From Chloroflexota bacterium (GTDB lineage: Bacteria > Chloroflexota > Anaerolineae > UBA4142 > SHND01): a stretch of DNA of 45,374 nt. Below are positions 23,884-32,398 of this stretch, in pieces. The stretch spans positions 1 to 45,374 of the forward strand of contig JACQWQ010000051.1 of NCBI GenBank assembly GCA_016209205.1, given 5' to 3'. The notes under the pieces were generated by a model. It was not told where the DNA came from. It did not search any database and saw only the letters and a list, made by a program, of their open reading frames with translations. Each line of letters begins with the position of its first letter. Within the stretch, counting starts at the first letter, position 1. Both the position numbers and the translations under genes were made by a program.

Positions 23884-24141
23884 ATGGATGGTTTGGACCA
23901 AGCCCGGCGTCAAGAATTGATCGAGCGCGTGAGTATGCAATTGCGCGCATGGAATTTGCGCGAACCGGCAATCGTGTTACTCTCGATGCACGCGCCGCTC
24001 GCATTTCTCGGCAGTCAACTCTTGCTCGTCGCCCAACCGTTTCTCGGCAGCTTGACCGGCGACCGCATGGCGCGCGATCTCGTGTTGTTTTTGGAAGACC
24101 CACAAAATATCGAATTGCTCGCCGCGCGCCTGAACGAATAA
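23884..24141 (+). CDS. Small hypothetical protein, first gene of the DUF6754 cluster
   Basis: 85 residues. An N-terminal amphipathic charged segment (1-28), a hydrophobic central helix (about 29-60: AIVLLSMHAPLAFLGSQLLL) that may insert in or lie on the membrane, and a polar helical end (GDRMARDLVLFLEDPQNIEL). No family was recognised. It follows a leaderless-type promoter and lies 37 nt before the DUF6754 gene in the same direction, so it is likely the first gene of that transcription unit. A regulatory or docking role is only a guess. Confidence 0.7.
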   Translation: MDGLDQARRQELIERVSMQLRAWNLREPAIVLLSMHAPLAFLGSQLLLVAQPFLGSLTGDRMARDLVLFLEDPQNIELLAARLNE

Positions 24142-24178
24142 ATTCGTTACTACAATCAATTCCGTTACTACGATTAAC

Positions 24179-24979
24179 ATGTCCGTCATTCTGGATCTCT
24201 TGGAACAATCCGGCTACAACCCCATGCAAGCGTTCATGCTTGCGCTGTTTTTGCCGTTCCTCATTCCGTTTTTTTATTTCCTCTATCGCGTGCCGCGTTC
24301 CACATCGCGCCCACGCTTGCGCGGCATTCCCGCGTACGAGGCGTTGAAAAAACTATTGTCGCGCGCGGCGGAAACGGGACAGGCGGTGCATATTTCGGTG
24401 GGCACGGCAAGCATCGCCGACGGCAGAGCGGCGGATACCATGGCGGGCTTGTACACGTTGGAATTTCTCGCCGACCGCGCGGCGAACAGCGACATTCCGC
24501 CACTCGTCACCGTGACCGATCCGACGGTGTTTCCCGCCGCGCTGGACCAATTGCGCCACGCGTACGAGCGCCAAGGTTATCCCGAGGAATACCGTTTTGA
24601 GCAAGCGCGCTTTATCGCGCCGCCGGTGAACGGCAGCGCGGTGCCGTATGCGGCAGGCGTCATGGATGTATTGAATCACGAACCGGTCGCGGCAAATGTC
24701 ATGGTCGGCGCATTTGGCGCGGAATTCTTGCTCATGGCGGAACCCGGGGCACAGCGCGAGGCATATCAAATCGGCGGGGCGAGTGATCCCGCGGTCTTGC
24801 CGTTCGTGTCGCTCACAATGACCGAACCTTTGTTTGGCGAAGAAATTTTTGCCGCCGGAGCGTATTTGTTGAACCGCGTGGGGCACTACACGAGTCTGAT
24901 TGCGCAAGATATTTTTCGCCTCGCCCTTGTCCTGCTGATTCTGGTCGTCGTGCTCTTGCGCGCATTGGGGTTGCTATGA
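24179..24979 (+). CDS. DUF6754 membrane protein
   Basis: Of 266 residues: N-terminal membrane helix (about 15-40), a soluble alpha/beta domain (about 50-235) with GIPAYEALKKLLSRAAETG, HISVGTASIADGRAADTMAGL, TVTDPTVFPAALDQLRHAY and FGAEFLLMAEPG, then a C-terminal helix (about 243-264). This matches what I know of the DUF6754 family of anaerobic chloroflexi, whose function is undescribed. The conserved Gly/Ser/Asp-rich segment after helix 1 could be a ligand site, but no catalytic residues are established. The stop overlaps the next ATG (ATGA). Confidence 0.8.
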   Translation: MSVILDLLEQSGYNPMQAFMLALFLPFLIPFFYFLYRVPRSTSRPRLRGIPAYEALKKLLSRAAETGQAVHISVGTASIADGRAADTMAGLYTLEFLADRAANSDIPPLVTVTDPTVFPAALDQLRHAYERQGYPEEYRFEQARFIAPPVNGSAVPYAAGVMDVLNHEPVAANVMVGAFGAEFLLMAEPGAQREAYQIGGASDPAVLPFVSLTMTEPLFGEEIFAAGAYLLNRVGHYTSLIAQDIFRLALVLLILVVVLLRALGLL

Positions 24980-25623
24980 TTTTGTGGGGCATCAATTTCG
25001 GAGTCCTCTTTCGCCGACAGATTTTATCGGTCGCCATCGCGATTGGCGTCGGCGTGGTCGTGCTGTTGGGTCAATTCATTTCCAACGCGACGCTCGACAA
25101 TATCGTGGGCACACTGCTCGGGGGAGGCGCCATCGTGGCTGCGTTCGCCTTGCTCCTCGGTCTGGCGAACGTCATCCTCTTTCACACCAAACGCATCGTC
25201 AAGCGCGATGCACAAATGCCGTTCTCCATTTTGATTCTCGCCAGCGCGCTGATCGTGTTTTTGATTGTGTTGCCTTCGGGCGGGACCGGCAGCGCGAGCT
25301 TGTGGGTGTTGCGTTACATTTATCAACCGCTCGAAACGTCGTTTTTGGCGCTGCTCGTTTTCTTTATCGCCACGGCGGTGTATCGCGCGCTGCGCGTGCG
25401 CACGTGGGAAATGGCGTTGTTTGCCCTCTCCGCCGTCGTCGTGTTGATCGGCTCGGCGCCGTTCATGCAAATCATCTCGCCATGGTTTTCCGCTGCCCGT
25501 GAATGGATCGTCAATGTGCCCGCCCTAGCCGGCGCGCGCGGCATTCTACTCGGCGCCGCGCTCGGCATTATTGCGACCGGTTTGCGTTTGCTCACCGGCA
25601 TTGATCGTCCGTATTCAGAGTAA
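24976..25623 (+). CDS. Polytopic membrane protein of the DUF6754 cluster
   Basis: 215 residues, almost entirely hydrophobic, with about six helices (about 14-34, 44-66, 80-100, 115-133, 143-160 and 178-200) joined by short loops; loops are Arg/Lys-rich after helices 1 and 3. No transport or enzyme motif is recognised. The ATG overlaps the DUF6754 stop, so the two are translated together and may form a complex. A hairpin built from GGGTGAC-type heptamers (25631-25675) separates it from the next gene. Confidence 0.8.
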   Translation: MILWGINFGVLFRRQILSVAIAIGVGVVVLLGQFISNATLDNIVGTLLGGGAIVAAFALLLGLANVILFHTKRIVKRDAQMPFSILILASALIVFLIVLPSGGTGSASLWVLRYIYQPLETSFLALLVFFIATAVYRALRVRTWEMALFALSAVVVLIGSAPFMQIISPWFSAAREWIVNVPALAGARGILLGAALGIIATGLRLLTGIDRPYSE

Positions 25624-25630
25624 AATGTGG

Positions 25631-25686
25631 CGGGTGACGGGTGACGGGGATATTATCCCCGTCACCCGTCACTCGTCACCCGTCAC
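25631..25686. repeat. Inverted heptamer array between cluster genes
   Basis: GGGTGAC units on the left are mirrored by GTCACCC units on the right, forming a hairpin of about 20 bp with a 5-nt loop (TATTA). The right side continues as heptamers to the base before ATG 25687. Confidence 0.8.
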
Positions 25687-28575
25687 ATGCTTTATTGTCC
25701 GCAATGCGGCACGCCGAACAAGTCGAACAGTAAATTTTGCAAGAATTGCGCGGCGCTGCTTCAACCCTCCACCGATATCCGCTGCCCCATCTGTGGCACG
25801 TCGAATCCGCAGGACGCGGCGACGTGCAAGAGCTGTGGCACGCGTCTTTCGACGTCGGCGGCGGGCATGGGTGCATCAGATAAACTCTCTCCAGCGGACG
25901 CGCCCGAAACGATCACACCTTTTAATCCGCCGGAATTGTCACAGGACGCGGACGCGCCCGGCGAAAAACCTTCCGGCACTTTTGGCGCGCGCCCCGCGTT
26001 CTCGCGTTCCAATTCCGAATGGCTGCGCCGCATCGGCAAAACTCCGCGCGCCGAACCAGCGGCTGCCACACCGACGGAAACGCCTCCGCCTGCACCTGCT
26101 CCAGCTGAACCTGCATCATCTATCGCTGCGCCCAAAACGGACACGCCCGATTGGCTGCGCGAATTGCAAGCCGAAGCCGACAGACAGCAAGCCGCGCAAA
26201 AAGCATCCGTACCGGAACAACCCGCGCCACCGAAACCGCAGTTGAGTGAAATCAAACTGACGGGCGACGATTACGATTACAGCGACATTGGCGGACAAGT
26301 GACCGACGAGATGAAAGCGCAGCTCGAAGCCGAAGCGGGCAAGGTCGAGTCGGTCGAAGATGAGGTCGCGCTCGCGCGACGTTTGCTCGGTTTGGACGTT
26401 GGCGCAGAAACGGCTGCGGCGGCAAAACCGGAAACGTCCGCGCCCGCGCGCGTAGAAACGACGCCGCCCACCGAACCGCTCGCGCAAATCGCCACACCGC
26501 CCGCGCCGGAAATTGAAACGCGCGTCGCGCCAACGCCCACCGAACCGATTGAGCCCATCGCCACACCGCCCGCGCCCGAACCGGTCGCGCAAATCGTCAC
26601 ACCGCCCGCGAAACCGCAGTTGAGTGAAATCAAACTGACGGGCGACGATTACGATTACAGCGACATTGGCGGACAAGTGACCGACGAGATGAAAGCGCAG
26701 CTCGAAGCCGAAGCGAGCAAGGTCGAGTCGGTCGAAGATGAGGTCGCGCTTGCGCGGCGGTTGCTCGGATTAGAAGTGGAGCAAGTTCCTGCCGCGTCAA
26801 AACCAAAAACGGAAGCGCCCGAACCTGTCATTGCGCAAAAACCAAAAGCGCTTCAGGAACCCAGCGCGCCTGTGGCGCCCATCGCGGAAACCCCGGTGGA
26901 AACGGTTGCCGCGCAGCCGGTTCAAGAAAAGGAACAAGCAGGTTCGCCCGAATGGCTTGCCGCGCTTGCCGCGGCATCTTCCGCCGCCGTCGCCGCGAAT
27001 GTTTTGCGCGATGCCGCCGAAACCAAACCCGAACCGGAACCAATCGAAACTGCACCGCGCGAAGCCATCGAAACCGCGCCCGTTGCGGCTGAAGCGGCGG
27101 TGGAATCCGAGCCGCAAGTTACGGAAACGGTTCCCGTCGCGGCAGTTGAAGCGCCAGCTCAACCCACTATCGTGCGAGAACGAACCTCCGAACCACCCGC
27201 GCCGGTGATTCCCCCCTTGGCGAGCGGCACGCTGCCCGAATGGCTGCGCGTGATCGTGCCGCCGGATGAAGTCATTGCCAAAGATCAAGTCGCCGCCGAA
27301 GATGAGCCGCCGGCGTGGGTCAAGGAACTCGCGCCGAGCGTCGCAACTCTTGGGCCGGCCGCGCTCGTGTCACATTTGCCCGATTTGAACGAGACCGAAC
27401 GCGGTGATTTGCCCGATTGGCTGCGTGAACCCGTTGCGCCCGCTACACCGGAACCCGAACCCGCTGCGGCAAGCACTGAACCCCCCGAAATAGTACGAGA
27501 ACCGCAATACGAAGGTCCGGTGGAACTACCCGCGTGGATGAGAGCGGGCGCGCCCATTACGCGCGATGCATTTGAAGTGGTCGAAACGACGGGACCACTA
27601 GCGGGTGTGAGCGGCGTTTTGCCTCTGGCGGTCGCGTTGATGGAGCCGCACACGCTGGCCACGCCAACCCCCGCGCGCAGCGAGGGCGGCCGTATCTTTC
27701 AAACCATTCTTGCCGAACCACTCGCGCCTGCCGCTCGCGCCGAACGCGCCGCGCGAGCCAAAAATATCTTTACGCTCACGCATTTACTGTACCTGCTCAT
27801 CGCCTTGGCTGCGTTGATCCCCTTTTTGCCGTTGGGATTGGATGAGCTGGGATTAGTGGGCAAAGAGGTGGTCAACTCGCCGAGCGCGGTCTTTTATGAC
27901 CAACTCACAGCTGTGCCTGCCAACAGTACTGTGTTGATGGCGTTCGAGTACACTCCGGGCGCGAGTCCTGAACTTGATCCGGCGGCGCGCGTGATTCTCG
28001 AAAATCTGATCGCGCGCCAAGCGAACGTCATCGCGCTCAGTTCCAATCCGAGCGGCGCGGCGATTGCCCAAGCCCTGCTCGGACGCGCGCAAGAGACGCA
28101 CCCCGAATTCACGTTCGTCAATCTCGGCTACATTCCGGGGAACGCGCAGGGTTTGAAAAGCTTGGCAAAGGATTGGCGGCGCGCCAGCGATGTGGACGTG
28201 AACGGAGTGCCGTGGAGCCAAACGCCCTTGTCCAAAACCATTCACGGCATGGACGATTTCGCGCTGCACGTGCTTTTGCTCGGCGACAATCCGGCATTGG
28301 ATACGTGGATGATGCAAGTGCAGCCCGCAGTACAAGCTCCAATGGTTGCGGCTACGACGGCGGCGATTGACCCACAAGCGCGCGTCTATGTGAATGCCAA
28401 GCAATTGAACGCGTCACTGCGGGGTCTCACCGGCGCGGCGGAATTGGAATTGTGGTCAGCAAATCCGGGCCAAGCCGTCAAAACCGTGAATGCGCTTTCG
28501 TTCGTGAGTCTCGTGCTCGCCGGCATCATTATTGCCGCGAATGTGGTGTGGTTGATGAGGCGGGGCAAAGCTTGA
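25687..28575 (+). CDS. Large zinc-ribbon membrane protein with repeated W-L motifs
   Basis: 962 residues. Residues 4-24 and 34-54 are two CPxC..CxxC zinc ribbons (CPQCGTPN...CKNC and CPICGTSN...CKSC). Residues 60-690 are disordered, rich in Ala, Pro and Glu. They contain seven short motifs of the form [PS][DEA]W[LVM] (near 109, 154, 421, 518, 542, 576 and 615) and a 52-residue block present twice (about 184-235 and 309-360, EIKLTGDDYDYSDIGGQVTD). A membrane helix (693-715), an outer alpha/beta domain (about 720-930) and a final helix (935-958) follow. The layout suggests a membrane scaffold whose cytoplasmic arm recruits partners through W-L motifs. Its stop is 1 nt before the next ATG. Function unknown. 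Confidence 0.82.
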   Translation: MLYCPQCGTPNKSNSKFCKNCAALLQPSTDIRCPICGTSNPQDAATCKSCGTRLSTSAAGMGASDKLSPADAPETITPFNPPELSQDADAPGEKPSGTFGARPAFSRSNSEWLRRIGKTPRAEPAAATPTETPPPAPAPAEPASSIAAPKTDTPDWLRELQAEADRQQAAQKASVPEQPAPPKPQLSEIKLTGDDYDYSDIGGQVTDEMKAQLEAEAGKVESVEDEVALARRLLGLDVGAETAAAAKPETSAPARVETTPPTEPLAQIATPPAPEIETRVAPTPTEPIEPIATPPAPEPVAQIVTPPAKPQLSEIKLTGDDYDYSDIGGQVTDEMKAQLEAEASKVESVEDEVALARRLLGLEVEQVPAASKPKTEAPEPVIAQKPKALQEPSAPVAPIAETPVETVAAQPVQEKEQAGSPEWLAALAAASSAAVAANVLRDAAETKPEPEPIETAPREAIETAPVAAEAAVESEPQVTETVPVAAVEAPAQPTIVRERTSEPPAPVIPPLASGTLPEWLRVIVPPDEVIAKDQVAAEDEPPAWVKELAPSVATLGPAALVSHLPDLNETERGDLPDWLREPVAPATPEPEPAAASTEPPEIVREPQYEGPVELPAWMRAGAPITRDAFEVVETTGPLAGVSGVLPLAVALMEPHTLATPTPARSEGGRIFQTILAEPLAPAARAERAARAKNIFTLTHLLYLLIALAALIPFLPLGLDELGLVGKEVVNSPSAVFYDQLTAVPANSTVLMAFEYTPGASPELDPAARVILENLIARQANVIALSSNPSGAAIAQALLGRAQETHPEFTFVNLGYIPGNAQGLKSLAKDWRRASDVDVNGVPWSQTPLSKTIHGMDDFALHVLLLGDNPALDTWMMQVQPAVQAPMVAATTAAIDPQARVYVNAKQLNASLRGLTGAAELELWSANPGQAVKTVNALSFVSLVLAGIIIAANVVWLMRRGKA

Positions 28576-28576
28576 T

Positions 28577-29296
28577 ATGGACGCTCTATTCGACTCGATC
28601 TGTTCTCCCGGCGGGGCGTGCGATGTGCTCGGCGTGTGGCTTGCCGCGCTGTTGACCATCCTCGTCTTGACGTATCTGATTCACGATTCGTTTCTCTTTC
28701 GTCTGGCGTCCAGTTTGTTGGTCGGCACGGCGATTGGTTTTGCCAGCGCGGTCGTCGTCCATCGTGTGCTTTGGGATCTGGTTGTCGCGCCGTTGTGGGC
28801 GGATTTGCCCAACTGGTTTTCCAATACCTGGGCGCTCTTGATCTTTCTTGTCTTTTTCTGCTTTCCCCTTTGGCTCCGGCTCGCGCCCAATTCACGCGCG
28901 ACGACATGGAGTAATTTAGGGCTGGCATATTTGTTTGGCATTGGCGCGGCGCTGGCGATTGGCGGCGCGTTGTCCGGCATCCTTGCACCGCAGCTCGTTG
29001 CGACCATGTCCGTTTCCGTATCGCCACAAGCTAACGGTTGGGACTGGCTCAATGGCATCTTGATCGTCGTCGGCACGCTCGGCGCGTTTCTTACGTTTCG
29101 TTTTATTCAGCCCGGCAATCGTCCGTGGCAGCGCGTGTATGATGTCATCACGCGCACTTGGGGCACGGTCGGACGCGGCTTTATCATGGTTGCGTTCGGC
29201 GCGCTGCTCGCCGGGCTAATCTTCGCGCGCGTGTCGGCGTTGGTCGGACAACTTTATTTCTTGATTCACGATTTGCCTGCCACACTCTTCAAGTAA
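28577..29296 (+). CDS. Polytopic membrane protein of the DUF6754 cluster
   Basis: 239 residues with about six membrane helices (about 14-37, 42-62, 76-96, 114-137, 156-174 and 193-232). The N-terminus has three acidic or Cys residues before the first helix (DALFDSICSPGGACD) and the C-terminus is short. No family motif is recognised. It starts 1 nt after the zinc-ribbon protein stop, so the pair is coupled. Between it and the following ATPase gene (70 nt) lies a small hairpin (GACTGAGG/CCTCAGTC). Confidence 0.78.
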   Translation: MDALFDSICSPGGACDVLGVWLAALLTILVLTYLIHDSFLFRLASSLLVGTAIGFASAVVVHRVLWDLVVAPLWADLPNWFSNTWALLIFLVFFCFPLWLRLAPNSRATTWSNLGLAYLFGIGAALAIGGALSGILAPQLVATMSVSVSPQANGWDWLNGILIVVGTLGAFLTFRFIQPGNRPWQRVYDVITRTWGTVGRGFIMVAFGALLAGLIFARVSALVGQLYFLIHDLPATLFK

Positions 29297-29366
29297 AAAA
29301 GACTGAGGGCTGCGCAATGAACCTCAGTCCGCAGCACTCGATTCTCAGTCCTCATTCCTGGCGCTC

Positions 29367-31142
29367 ATGGCTGAACTACCCACTTCGATTCTGTTTGCCG
29401 ACGTCGGCGCGGTGGCGACCAAGGTCGGGCTGATTGATCTCGTCGCCGGACACTATCGCGTCATCGGCGCGACGCGCAGCATGAGCACGGCGAGCGCGCC
29501 GTACGAAGACATCATGCTCGGCGTCCGCCAGGGGATCATGCAGCTCGAAGCGTTGACCGGGCGGCGTTTGCTCGACGCACAAAACGCGCTGCTTCGACCG
29601 GCGCGGTTGGATGGCGATGGCGTCGACGCGTTCACCGCCGTAACGAGCGCGGCGCTGCCATTGCACACGGTCGTGATCGGTTTGTCGCGCGATTATTCGG
29701 TCACGGGCGCACAGCGCGCGGTCAACAGCACGTACGCCGTCGTGGATCATACGATTGCGGTGGACGAAGAATCGGGACGTTGGGGCACGACGGCGCAAGA
29801 CGGACGCGCGGGCGGACCGAGCGCCTCGGTCGAAAAACTGGCCGCGCTCAAACCGGATGTCGTCGTGATGGTCGGCGGCATTGACGGCGGCGCGGTCGCG
29901 CCGTTGCGCGAAATGGCGAACATTGTTGCGGCGGTCGGCGCGGCGATGGACGAATCGCAGCGCCCGCGCGTGATTTTTGCGGGGAACCGCGAAGCGCGCG
30001 GTGATGTGGCGGAACGCATTGGCGGCTTGATGGACGTGCGCATGGTGGACAATGTGCTGCCCAAGCTCGGGCGGTTCAATCCCGGACCCTTGCAAACGGA
30101 AATCGAAACGCTCTACCGCCAACTTCAGGTGGAAAAAATTCCGGGCTTTGCCAAATTGGCGGCGTGGTCAGAAAGCGGCGTTATGACTAGCACGGATGCC
30201 TACACCCGCGTCGCGGATTATTTGGCGCGGCGGTATCAACTGCGCGTGTTGGCGCTCGACCTGGGCGCAGCGGCAACGACCTTGATTCGCGCGGATGGAA
30301 CGCGCCTCAAACGCGCCATTCTGGAAGAGCTGAGCATCGGGTACGGCTTGGAACAATTGCTCGATCAAGTTGGCATCCAAAAAATCATGCGCTGGCTGCC
30401 TGCGCCATTCGAGGCGAACGAGGTGCACGCGCAATTGTTGAATCAAGCGCTTCATCCCACGGCGACGCCGACGCGCTGGCAGGATTTGACCGCGTTGAAT
30501 GCGGCGGGACGCGAACTCTTGATGCACGTGACACAGGTATGGCGCGACGATCCGGCATTGACGTTGATGGACAGCGATTTGGTGCTGTTGAGCGGTGCGC
30601 CGATTGCGCGCGGGAGCAAACCGACCGCGCTCTTGTTGATGCTGCTCGACGCGCTGGATGTGCGCGGGATTTTTTCCATCGCCGCCGACAGCGTCGGGCT
30701 TGCCCCGGCGATGGGCGCGGTGGCAATCGTGAATCCCGAAGCGGCGGCGCAAGCACTCGAAAGCGATTGTCTCGTCACATGGGGCACGGCGTTCGTGCCC
30801 GAGATTAGCGCGCGTTCCGGCGAACCGGTGGTGTTGAACGTGCAGGTGCTGCCCGCGCGCGGTGGACGGCTTGAGGCGGATGTGAAATTTGGCTCGCTGG
30901 AATTGATTCCGCTCGGCGAAGGCGAAAAAGCCAATGTGGAAATTCGCGGCGGGCGCGGTGTGAGTTGGGGTAAATCTGCTGGAATCTCTGGCGGCGTCAA
31001 AGGCAACGAGTTCAAACGCGAGGTGCAAGGCGGAGCGGTCGGTTTGTTGGTCGACGCGCGCGGTAGACCCGTGCCCCTGCCCGACCATACCGAGCGTCAG
31101 CGTGACAAAGTGCAAGAGTGGATGTGGGAGGCGGGCGCGTGA
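29367..31142 (+). CDS. ASKHA-fold ATPase of the glutamate mutase L (GlmL/MutL) family
   Basis: 591 residues. The N-terminus SILFADVGAVATKVGLIDL matches the phosphate-1 loop of ASKHA (actin/Hsp70-like) ATPases; a second phosphate loop is at about 291-303 (VLALDLGAAATTLI) and the adenosine-type Gly motif is near 445-465 (SVGLAPAMGAVA). This is the family named after GlmL/MutL, associated with B12-dependent glutamate mutase, but no mutase subunit or other B12 enzyme lies nearby, so a different role is likely here: ATP-dependent assembly or switching of the membrane proteins encoded around it. The stop overlaps the next start (GTGA). ATG 29367 gives the expected N-terminus. Confidence 0.85.
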   Translation: MAELPTSILFADVGAVATKVGLIDLVAGHYRVIGATRSMSTASAPYEDIMLGVRQGIMQLEALTGRRLLDAQNALLRPARLDGDGVDAFTAVTSAALPLHTVVIGLSRDYSVTGAQRAVNSTYAVVDHTIAVDEESGRWGTTAQDGRAGGPSASVEKLAALKPDVVVMVGGIDGGAVAPLREMANIVAAVGAAMDESQRPRVIFAGNREARGDVAERIGGLMDVRMVDNVLPKLGRFNPGPLQTEIETLYRQLQVEKIPGFAKLAAWSESGVMTSTDAYTRVADYLARRYQLRVLALDLGAAATTLIRADGTRLKRAILEELSIGYGLEQLLDQVGIQKIMRWLPAPFEANEVHAQLLNQALHPTATPTRWQDLTALNAAGRELLMHVTQVWRDDPALTLMDSDLVLLSGAPIARGSKPTALLLMLLDALDVRGIFSIAADSVGLAPAMGAVAIVNPEAAAQALESDCLVTWGTAFVPEISARSGEPVVLNVQVLPARGGRLEADVKFGSLELIPLGEGEKANVEIRGGRGVSWGKSAGISGGVKGNEFKREVQGGAVGLLVDARGRPVPLPDHTERQRDKVQEWMWEAGA

Positions 31143-32257
31143 TCGAATTTCTCCCTCAAATCCCCGAAACGCGTGTGGCGAGTGCGACGCGCATTCGGCG
31201 CGAACGCTTGCTGCCGATTCCGGGCCAAGTGTCGGGCGCGATTGGAATTCGCATCGGCGCGCAAGATGTGATTGCCCGCGCCTATCCACCCAAGATGCGG
31301 CGCGCCGTGTCGTTGACGCGCGTGATCGGCGTGACGGAAGCGGATGTGCCCAAACGCCTGGTGAAACAGGTCGGCGATCAGGTCGAAGCGCGCGAGATCA
31401 TTATTGCGAAACCGATCAATTTTGGCGTGCAGCGGCTCGTCTATCGCGCGCCCGAAGCGGGGCAAATCACGGCGATTCAAGGCAGCTGGATGATTTTGGA
31501 TTTGTACGGCCAGCCGTACGATGTGTGCGCGTTGTATCGCGGCACGATCGTGGGGGTGCTGCCGCGACAGGGCGGGTTGGTCGAGGCGCAAGGCGCATTG
31601 ATTCAGGGCGTGTGGGGTTCGTCGGCGCCAGGCGGTCCCGCCAAAGAAGCGGTGGGTGTGATAAAATGGATTTCGAAAGCGGCAGACGCCGTGCTCGACG
31701 CGAATGCTTTGGAAGCCGACGCGCGCGGCGCCATTCTGGTCGCAGGTGGAATTACCGATGCGGCGTTGCAGCGCGCCGGCGAACTGCAAGCGTCGGGCAT
31801 TCTCGTCGGTTCGCTCGCGCCGGAGCAGCGACAGCAGGCGCTGGCGTTAAACCTCCCGGTCGTCGTGACCGAAGGTTTTGGAGAAATGCCCATGAGCGCG
31901 TCAGTGTTTGAATTGCTGACCGCGCTGAACGGGCAAGAAGCGGCGCTGAATGGGCGGTATGACCCGCGCAATCCGCGTGTGACCCGCCCGGAACTTTTTG
32001 TGCCGTTGGCGGCAAGCCGTATGCTGCAATCCGATCAGGGCGCCGAAACCCCAAGCCCTAAAGTCGCGCCGCGCGCGCGGGTACGGGGTCTCTGCGCCCC
32101 CTATCTTGGGCGCGTTGGCGTTCTGCCCGATGAATTTGTTTTGAAATGGATTGCCACCGAAGCGGGCACGTATCTACCCGCGGTCCAAGTCGAGTGGCAA
32201 GACCCACCGGGGGAACACGATACAGTGCCCTGGACGAATTTGGAACTGATTGGTTAA
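31139..32257 (+). CDS. Barrel-sandwich-hybrid protein linked to the GlmL-family ATPase
   Basis: 372 residues. The GTG start at 31139 overlaps the ATPase stop (GTGA), a sign of 1:1 production. An N-terminal part contains a lipoyl/biotinyl-like barrel-sandwich hybrid motif (about 70-125: VKQVGDQVEAREIIIAKP, YRAPEAGQITAI) without a modifiable Lys in the usual place, resembling the hybrid domains of RnfC/NqrA-like or efflux adaptor proteins. A middle alpha/beta domain (about 175-260: GAILVAGGITDAALQRAGEL, GILVGSLAPEQRQQALAL, PVVVTEGFGEMPM) and a beta-rich C-terminus follow. No membrane helix is visible, so it is probably cytoplasmic. Function unknown. Confidence 0.78.
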   Translation: MIEFLPQIPETRVASATRIRRERLLPIPGQVSGAIGIRIGAQDVIARAYPPKMRRAVSLTRVIGVTEADVPKRLVKQVGDQVEAREIIIAKPINFGVQRLVYRAPEAGQITAIQGSWMILDLYGQPYDVCALYRGTIVGVLPRQGGLVEAQGALIQGVWGSSAPGGPAKEAVGVIKWISKAADAVLDANALEADARGAILVAGGITDAALQRAGELQASGILVGSLAPEQRQQALALNLPVVVTEGFGEMPMSASVFELLTALNGQEAALNGRYDPRNPRVTRPELFVPLAASRMLQSDQGAETPSPKVAPRARVRGLCAPYLGRVGVLPDEFVLKWIATEAGTYLPAVQVEWQDPPGEHDTVPWTNLELIG

Positions 32258-32265
32258 GGGACACG

Positions 32266-32389
32266 TCACAAGTTGCAAGTTGCAAGTCTCAAGTTTCAAG
32301 TTGCAGGTCGCAGTTGGTGAAAGTGCAACTTGCGACCTGTGACTTGTGACCTGTAACTTGTGACCTGTAACTTGTGACCTGCGACTCAT
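32266..32389. repeat. Heptamer array (AAGTTGC / GTGACCT types)
   Basis: About 17 degenerate 7-bp units: AAGTTGC/AAGTCTC-like on the left, GTGACCT/GTAACTT-like on the right. The two halves are partly complementary. It ends within 10 nt of the GAGG ribosome site of the next gene. Confidence 0.85.
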
Positions 32390-32398
32390 GGAGGTTTT

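Noticed and set aside
29367..31142. Evidence for a B12-dependent glutamate mutase pathway
   Set aside because: Only the GlmL-like ATPase is present; no mutase S or E subunit or other B12 enzyme is nearby.
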